A stretch of 64,000 nucleotides of DNA from Annulohypoxylon bovei var. microspora (Eukaryota; Ascomycota; Sordariomycetes; Xylariales; Hypoxylaceae). The notes beneath the pieces are model-generated. The model was not told where the DNA came from. It ran no database searches and saw nothing but the letters and a program-made list of their open reading frames with translations. The DNA lies in the NCBI GenBank assembly GCA_022836615.1, contig MU405220.1:62001-126000 (forward strand), read 5' to 3'. The translations under genes were made by a program, and so were the position numbers. Shown here piece by piece: positions 57,610 to 64,000 of the stretch (its first letter is position 1; every line of letters begins with the position of its first letter).

Positions 57610-58110
57610 GGGGTGCTGGGATAGGTGTGTTGGGGTGGTTGGATGGAAAGATACTGGCTATATCTAAAAATGGGAATGGGAGGTGATAGGACGTGAGGGG
57701 ATAGGGGGTTAACCTAGGTTGACGACTTAAAATCCGAGCGATGAACTACGGACGGGTTACGGTACGATGCATTTGCATGATAGGGGGTTGATATCAAAGA
57801 TCCAGTGTCTGCTCAAAGCTACCTAAGTGTTAAATAGGTATGGTATAACTATTGCCATAATAGTATGCAGAATGAAAACTTGCTATTTAAGGATATTGAT
57901 GTTGTAAGGTTGTGATGTTTAGATGTAAGGATGTAGAATAGGAGTTGGTGGAGGTATATGTCCTATTAATCTGGTACTTAGGTATATACCTAGGCAGTGG
58001 CTTATAACATGAGATATAACTTGCATTTATTGACAGTTAGCTATCTCTCAATAATAACTAGGAAGTTTCACAGGCCCAAGGCATTGACTGAGAAACGGAC
58101 AAAAAAGAAT
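57610..58110. other. Spacer 3' of P5C dehydrogenase
   Basis: About 500 bp, AT-rich, with TAGGTA-type words. No feature recognised. Confidence 0.4.
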
Positions 58111-58200
58111 ACCATTACGGGGGTTCGAACCCCGGTCTCCAGAGGATTCTAACTTAAATTGTTTGAAAATCTGGCATCCTAACCGCTGGACGATAATGGT
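58111..58200 (-). tRNA. tRNA-Glu (anticodon UUC) with 19-nt intron
   Basis: On the minus strand a full cloverleaf can be drawn. The acceptor stem is ACCATTA / TAATGGT, the D arm TCGTCCAGCGGTTAGGA, the anticodon stem CCAGA / TCTGG and the T arm CGGGG-TTCGAAC-CCCCG (5 of 5 pairs). The anticodon TTC is at 58167-58165. The intron (58163-58145) lies one base 3' of the anticodon at the canonical 37/38 site. A and B boxes are consensus. The body matches fungal tRNA-Glu. CCA is not encoded, as expected. Confidence 0.93.
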
Positions 58201-59503
58201 CCAGTGTAATCAATCTCGTAATCTGTTGGGGGTTTGCTTTACTATCATAGTTCATAAGTGTAGGCAGGTACCTATCTAGGTGGGCATGTTTGTCTGTAGG
58301 AAGGTACGGGGCACAACCGGTACGGGTAGTTGCACTATCGTAGATGCGGTTTGTAGAAGTGACGTTGTTGTCTCCCTCTTGTACACACTATTACAAATCA
58401 GCTGATATTTGGCTCCTGGTTTTACTACCTACCTACGGTGTATTAAAAGCTTTTATTCATTTAAGAATTAGGTATCTTGTTCCAGACTTGTATGAAACTC
58501 GAAGTCTTCAAGAACACCGTCTAGGTTACGGGGTCCGTATGTAAGTTTCAGACTCATCAAGTGCTACAATCTTCACTGCCTCAAGTCCATACGCCATCTA
58601 CAATTAGTGAGTTGAACGTAGCGATACTAGAGAGGGAGTATGACATATACGAACATTTATTGTCAGGGCCTAGCGTGCGGAGCTGCCTAGCAGCGCCCCA
58701 CCGGCGAGCTACCAGCTGTATATATAAAGGGGCCAAAGGCCCCAGGAGTTTAGAAAAGGATTAGGCGTTAATAATCTCACATATCTACCTACTAGCGAGC
58801 CTCTTGCACTCCAGCCTCTCACTCTGTGACACAGCCATAAACTACGGGCCTGCCCCTGACATTTATTTACTGACATGTATATTTTGCTATTGTCGGAACC
58901 GACACTTGATGACGAACATAGAAGAGACTGAGGCTCGTCCTAAATTGTCCCACGGGCTCTGTTTTGTTGAAGGCGATATAATAATTCTACTCTTACGACA
59001 TAACAGCAACAGTCGGCTACACCTACTAATAGGGTAGCGCGGAGTACATGAACCATATGTAGCACGTAAATGATGATCCTGTAACTTCCAAGGTTGTCAT
59101 GTGTATTTGAGTCTTACCCTGTGCGCTGTTTAGCGATCGGTCTATTTAATCATGTGTGTTGTGCGTGTCTTGTGGGAGGTATCAATAGAAACTTAGAAAC
59201 GAGCGTTTGATTAGTTTAAGACAGACACTACCTCTTGCTAAATGTAGGTCAGATATACACGGAATTTTTTTCTATGAAGAGTAGACGTTGAAATGAATCT
59301 CGGCAGAAGCGATACTGATTAAATATGTTTTGGTTCATTCCAGTTATGAAGTGAATCTAATTGATAGTGCTACTATGTGGAAATACCGAGGCGCCTTACC
59401 CCTTTTCGAATTAAAATATAAAAACAAAAATGAAAATAAAAACAATGCGATTATATCTCTCCATTCACTCCTCGACTAATTTTATATTTCCTTGGGTTTC
59501 AAG
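58201..59503. other. 1.3-kb intergenic region
   Basis: AT-rich, no supportable gene. A long A-rich stretch sits at 59,405-59,450 just before the acyltransferase leader. Confidence 0.45.
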
Positions 59504-61119
59504 ATGTTAGACTCCTTTAGATGGATCGGCCGCCGACTAGGGAATAGTGCCATAAACTATCATCTTCTAGAAAGTATGGCCGATCAATCCGAGAAATCAG
59601 ACGGGTCGAATTCGTCAGAACTCGACTTCGAAGGCGAATATAACGAACCTAGACCTGTTATACAGCAGCATCGATGGAGTCTAGTAATCAGGAGGTATCT
59701 CATGAAGTTAACTGTGCTTCTCCCAAGCTTTCTTCATCCTAGTAACCCTGACACGCCACCCAAAAATTCGCACAAGACAGCATGGCTGGGTAGGTACCCC
59801 CAACACGAATCTTAACCCATAGAGGATACTTCTAACACAATAAAGACGGTCTCCGAGGCGTAGCAGCGTTCTTCGTAGTATGGCACCACATGTCGCTCGT
59901 GTGGTTCTCATGGTCGATCCACAACGGCTGGACTAGCATCGCCGACCCATTCATCCGCCTCCCCATAATCCGGCTTTCGATCTCGGGTCTCCCCAATGTC
60001 ATGGTGTTCTTCGTCATCTCCGGCTACGCCCTCAGCTACAAGCCCCTGAGCCTGCTGCGCCGAGACCGGGTCCCGGAAGCGCACCGCGCCTTGGCTTCGT
60101 CGATGTTCCGCAGACACCCGCGGCTCTTCGCGCCCGCCGTGATCCTGTGCGTCCCGTGTGTGTTGCTGGCGTACGCGGGCGTGTACGGAGACGGGGCGCG
60201 CATGCCGGGAGCCGCGGTCGCTGCGCTGGATCCGCCGCGCCGCGGTACGGTCTGGGAGCAGCTCCTCGACTACGGCGGCGCTGTCGCACGCCTGTGCGAC
60301 CCATTTTCGGGCGATGCGACGGGTTGGGTCTACAACAACGCTTTGTGGACGCTGCCGATCGAGTTCCGCAGCTCGCTCGTCGTCTTCGGGCTGCTGCTCG
60401 CGCTGTCCGGAGTCGGCAACGGCGTCCGCATGTTCGCCGTGTCGGGGGTCGCGCTATACTGCGTCTGCTTCGTCCACTGGGCTGAGTTCCTGTTCGTCGG
60501 CGGTATGCTGCTGGCTGACTTGCAGTTCTGCTTCTCGGAGCGGAACGGCTATGATGAGCCACGGATACGGCAGCGCAGCTTGCGGAGATGCGGGGCCGGT
60601 CGCCGTATCATTCGGAACATAGTAACCCTAGCCTCGTTTCTGGGAGCTCTCTACCTGCTAGGTATGCCTAAGTTGGAACGCGGCGCTTCCGATACCCCTG
60701 GTTTCAGGGGCTTGGCCTCGCTTATACCCGAGCGTTGGCGAGCGGCCGGGTCGGCGAACCACTTCTGGCTCTCGCTCGCTGCGGTCTGGCTGGTGTTTAC
60801 GGTCGATCGCAGTCCGCTTTTACAGCGGATGTTCACCTGTCGCTTCGCGCAATATCTCGGGCGGATATCTTATTCCCTTTACCTTGTACATTTGGTTATC
60901 TTACACACCCTTGGCTTCCGAATTGGCAAGATCTTCGTGGAGTTGATCGGATCTGATACGGGATGGGGATACTTCATTGCGATTTTGGCAACTTCTATTT
61001 CTTTCTGGTTTGTTACTATATGGGTGGCGGATCTGGGTTGGAGGTTCGTCGATGCTAAGGTGGTACGGGCTTTGTCTTGGGCATATAATCAACTTTGCAA
61101 CAAAGAGGTCATATCTTGA
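59504..61119 (+). CDS. Acyltransferase 3 family membrane protein
   Basis: Two exons, 59504..59789 and 59846..61119 (56-nt intron, split Asp codon), 519 aa. Exon 1 gives an N-terminal cytosolic part (acidic SSELDFEGEY). The junction makes LDGLRGVAAFFVVWHHM, the signature first membrane helix of the OafA/YrhL acyltransferase-3 family, including the His pair. About nine to ten hydrophobic helices follow (FFVISGYALSY, LFAPAVILCVPCVLLAYAG, RISYSLYLVHLVILHTLGF). The family transfers acyl groups to sugars or small metabolites at membranes; fungal substrates vary and cannot be read here. Codons between 60,050 and 60,500 are much richer in GC than the rest of the gene. The ATG at 59504 is the first in frame. 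Confidence 0.88.
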
Positions 61120-61218
61120 CTTAGTTAAATTGCATTACAAAGGTTCAAAAGACATATCCAATAGAGGATACCCGAAGGATGCATAATTATTGGGTTGCAT
61201 TATACGATAGCTGATAAA

Positions 61219-61538
61219 CTACTTCGAAAATTTATTGATTTCTTCATTGACGACATTGTTGATCATCGGATCAGCAGCGCCGGGAACTCCCTTCTTCTGA
61301 GCCTCCTGGTCAATCACTAGAATTATTTTCTTAGTAATGTCCTATATGAAACCTGGGGGTTGAGCATACTTGAATCGACCATAGTGTCCTTGGTAGCATT
61401 CTTACCAGGGTTTTGAGCGCCATGGTTGGCCGTACTGCTCTAGTGATAAGCTATTTCATACTCAAGACGTGGATCTACATAGGAGAGCGCGTACGTCTGT
61501 CCAGTAAGCACATCCTTTGCCTTCTTCAGCTTTTCCAT
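61219..61538 (-). CDS. Possible small multi-exon gene, unknown function
   Basis: ATG at 61538 begins MEKLKKAKDVLTG. A second coding stretch SSTANHGAQNPGKNATKDTM joins over a 53-nt intron (61369-61317, GTATGC donor, TAG acceptor, branch-like ACTAAG) to IDQEAQKKGVPGAADPMINN and ends KFSK at 61219. The first junction is uncertain: it needs a very short (about 41 nt) intron ending CACTAG near 61,440. The composition (small, hydrophilic, Ala/Asn/Lys-rich) recalls short stress-related fungal proteins, but I cannot name a family. It could be a degraded copy. Confidence is low to moderate; the second intron is the better part of the model. Confidence 0.4.
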
Positions 61539-62101
61539 GATGAGCGATCTGATTTGTGAATGTCTTCGGCTCTTGTGATATTTGAGATTTTATTTTCAAA
61601 GGCGAGATTTTTTCAAGGTTACCTCGGCGTGGGCAAGCTTATTCAAGGACTTTTAAATAAAAATAAGTCAATTGTTGGAAACAGCCTGGATCCTATTAGC
61701 TCTGGAGCCCTGACGTTTGATGATACGAATAATGAGCGAAAGCTTTTAGTCGAAAGTTTACAAGCGTACCTAAGTACGAACCTGATTCATACTGAGCCTA
61801 AAAAGTCCTCATAGGCAGATAGGTTAGGATTTGCTATGTACTTACTCATGTCAAGGTAGCGCATAGTTGACGGTTTAGGGGATCAACTATTGGGTCTGTT
61901 TTTACCTATGAATATCTACATGGAAATATCCTTCTACTACATGTGAAATTCAATAAATTTTGACCTCTGTAATTACCTAAATAGTAGTCCTATAAAATCA
62001 CGAGCTCCCATACATCCATAATCCCCTATTCATAAAAACATATTTTCCGTGTTGTACATGATCTCATTCACATTCTCCCCTTTAAATTGAACCATATAAC
62101 C
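61539..62101. other. Intergenic region
   Basis: About 560 bp, AT-rich. An 84-codon plus-strand frame at 61560-61814 lacks protein-like pattern and is not called. The 3' end of the surface-protein gene is at the right. Confidence 0.4.
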
Positions 62102-63141
62102 TCATGCGGGCAGCTCCCATACCATCTGCTTATTATGCCCCTGAGGATTATGTTCGGCCCACGAAGGCATCTCTGACGCACGTCGCTGCTCGTCTAACTC
62201 ATGAACAGCTTTCTCTTTCACACCTAACTCATAAACAACACTTTCGGGTCCTTGGATAAATTGCTGGTGGCCTAGTGCAGAATAGTTGGGATCGGGATTA
62301 GAGGGTGGCATATCTCGTGTCTTCCTTCGACGCATGAGTAGAAACGTGCCTACGATTCCTAGCGCCAGCGCTCCCAGAACTCCCACTACGATACCTGCAA
62401 TAGCACCGCTGGATATAGAACTTGCAGGAGGCGGTGAACCTGTTGAAGCCAACCCGCTTTGTGCAGCGGGGGTCGTGTTTGATGATACGTCTGGGATTGT
62501 GTTGAGATTTGTACCAGAAGTTGAGTTCGACGTGGCGATAGGGACATCTAACGCAGATATATCGGGAGAGGTAGATATTAGAGCGGCTGTTATCGACACG
62601 GCCTTTTGCACTTGGACGCTAAACGCCCAGATAGGTTGCGCTGAAATTTCGACGTCTTGATAGATGGTGGTCATGTGCGCGTAGTTAATTAGTAAGCTTG
62701 TCAAATCGATGGTTGGCGCCGAATAGCTGCAGCCGAATTTGTTATACGCGATTCCCGAGTAGCAGCTGAAGTCTACGTTACTGCAAGAGAAACAATCAGC
62801 TTTGCCGGCGGCTTGAGGCACAGTTTACGTTCAGCATACGTTGGACAGCAAATGGTCGTCTCGATATTGCTTTGCGTCCTGAAGCAAGCGTTGGTGTACC
62901 CGTATGGACATATGGCCGGCGAGTAAAAGCCATTGACGACCCATTTCGAAGGCATACAACTATCGTCAGAGTTTGTAGGGCCTACCTGCCATATGACGGC
63001 TGTTGAGTCTGCGCCTAAGGAATATGTGTTGCCTGTACCGCACGTTGTAGGTGCTGTGAATGTCGTTGTTAGAGGACCAAGGAATGAGGCAGTAGCCGGG
63101 ATGGCTCCTGGTGGTATCCCTGAAGTCTTTGTCGCTGCCAT
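62102..63141 (-). CDS. Cys-rich single-pass membrane protein, surface-sensor-like
   Basis: Two exons, 63141..62840 and 62780..62102 (59-nt intron, GTATGC donor), 326 aa. The outer part has 8-9 Cys with a pattern recurring in fungal surface proteins: FLGPLTTTFTAPTTC, YSPAICPYGYTNAC, TTICCPT joined to NVDFSCYSGI and FGCSYSAPT. A Ser/Thr/Pro-rich stalk (ISTSPDISALD, SSNTTPAAQS) suggests O-glycosylation. A membrane helix GAIAGIVVGVLGALALGIVG is followed by stop-transfer RRRK and a ~75-residue cytosolic tail ending HNPQGHNKQMVWELPA. No signal peptide is visible at the N-terminus, which starts PPGAIPATAS; the true start may lie in an upstream exon. Layout resembles WSC- or SKG6-type cell-wall sensors without matching them. 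Unknown ligand. Confidence 0.75.
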
Positions 63142-64000
63142 CGTCTACATGGACACGGCAACATATTCTACGTATGTAGGTGTAAGTAGGTAGAGGAAAC
63201 GAATGAAGATGATCTTCACCAGGGCTTCGGTTGATTGTTTTTTAGTAGCTCCCTACTGACATACTGCTTGGCTACTTCGTAGGTTAATGGTCACTGAAAC
63301 CAGATAAGGTAGCAATGGGAATGCCGCGCATATTCATCTTAAAATAACGTCAATGTGAAACTATCACAAAATTTGGGCCAGTCACCTTCTCAATAAGGGT
63401 ATTGTCTAATGCTAATACATGGGTATCGTGAGATGTTGGTTGTCTGTTTCTCTGACTGTGCCAGTGGGCTGCATGTCTTTTGGAGAGCTTCCCCGAATGT
63501 GATAAATTACACCCTCACTGTCCCGCATAAGAATCTTAGGTTAAGAAGGACTCGGATTTGACAACTGACTCCTAACTTGTTTTATATGCTTTAGATTTAA
63601 TGAGGGCTGGAGGTTAATCTGAAACACTTGTATACCTAGATAAATTAATTTATCAATTAGCAAAGGGGAACCAATGGTACGAAGAATCTAGGCGCCGTAC
63701 CATCGTGAGAAGCTTCTACCCTGGGGCCCGTAGCTCACGAAGGTGTTAAGCTAGTAGAATTCCTGTAACTATCACGACAGCGAGAAGTCTGATTTCGAGG
63801 GACTAGAATTATCAATTCGTATAGAAGAAGTGGTCGACATGTTGTACCCAAGGCTAACGCCGATGGATCGGGGATATAGCCGGATGGGACCCAATCTAAA
63901 GTTCATGAAATCGGTCACCGTTCGCTTGGATCCGGGAAACCGTATACCCCTGGATTGACTAGAGTGATCTGCCCGAGGTTATGAAGTTTATCTGTGGGTA
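63142..64000. other. Right end of window, no gene recognised
   Basis: About 860 bp. Promoter side of the surface-protein gene at the left. Nothing supportable in the rest. Confidence 0.4.

Noticed and set aside
61560..61814. 84-codon plus-strand frame
   Set aside because: AT-rich composition without protein-like pattern; overlaps the presumed promoter of the minus-strand small gene.
1..64000. CRISPR arrays, phage or bacterial operon features
   Set aside because: Introns, fungal proteins and codon patterns identify a eukaryotic nuclear window; repeats are minisatellites, not spaced direct repeats.

Overview
The window reads as nuclear DNA of a filamentous ascomycete (Pezizomycotina, most likely a Sordariomycete; an order such as Xylariales is only a guess). 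The reasons are short spliceosomal introns of about 49-113 nt with GT..AG ends, compact genes separated by AT-rich spacers of 0.3-3 kb, and ascomycete-type proteins: a Zn2Cys6 regulator, a CYP58-like P450, Abp1, Lsm8, Pcp1-type rhomboid, and a CGFS thioredoxin-glutaredoxin. Exon boundaries were worked out by hand from reading frame, splice consensus and remembered family sequence. They are models, not transcript-backed.

Layout. 0-11 kb: actin-binding protein Abp1 (minus, cut by the left edge), an INO80-type C2H2 zinc-finger protein, a monothiol glutaredoxin (Grx3/4 type), a SINE-like element in a 2.4-kb spacer, and a membrane-anchored multicopper oxidase (minus). 14-24 kb: a five-exon Zn2Cys6 transcription factor, a small secreted protein (minus), the three-exon LSM8 gene, and a four-exon nucleoside hydrolase (minus) convergent with LSM8. 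26-28 kb: a lysine-rich, N-terminally anchored protein.

28.3-36.8 kb looks like an accessory, decaying island. It holds a short MADS-like gene followed by a 15-bp minisatellite, open-frame relics, a frameshifted F-box gene, an APH-fold kinase gene interrupted at a homopolymer, about 430 bp of C-rich minisatellite, several skewed low-complexity tracts, and a roughly 1-kb fold-back (inverted-repeat) element. None of these forms a recognisable pathway.

38-64 kb returns to ordinary gene density: a conserved fungal protein of unknown function, a six-exon P450 with a second SINE-like copy just downstream, a Tma17/Adc17-like proteasome assembly chaperone, a secreted M20 carboxypeptidase, a mitochondrial rhomboid protease, a PhoD-like phosphatase, mitochondrial P5C dehydrogenase, an intron-containing tRNA-Glu(UUC), an acyltransferase-3 membrane protein, a small two- or three-exon gene candidate, and a Cys-rich single-pass surface protein.

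No secondary-metabolite cluster, CRISPR, phage or intact transposase is visible. The novelty I can support lies in the repeats (a SINE family, a fold-back element, a hairpin-plus-box motif and strand-asymmetric minisatellites) and in a few unusual proteins (type II membrane-anchored multicopper oxidase, short MADS-like protein). Several proteins also show abrupt GC steps inside single genes.
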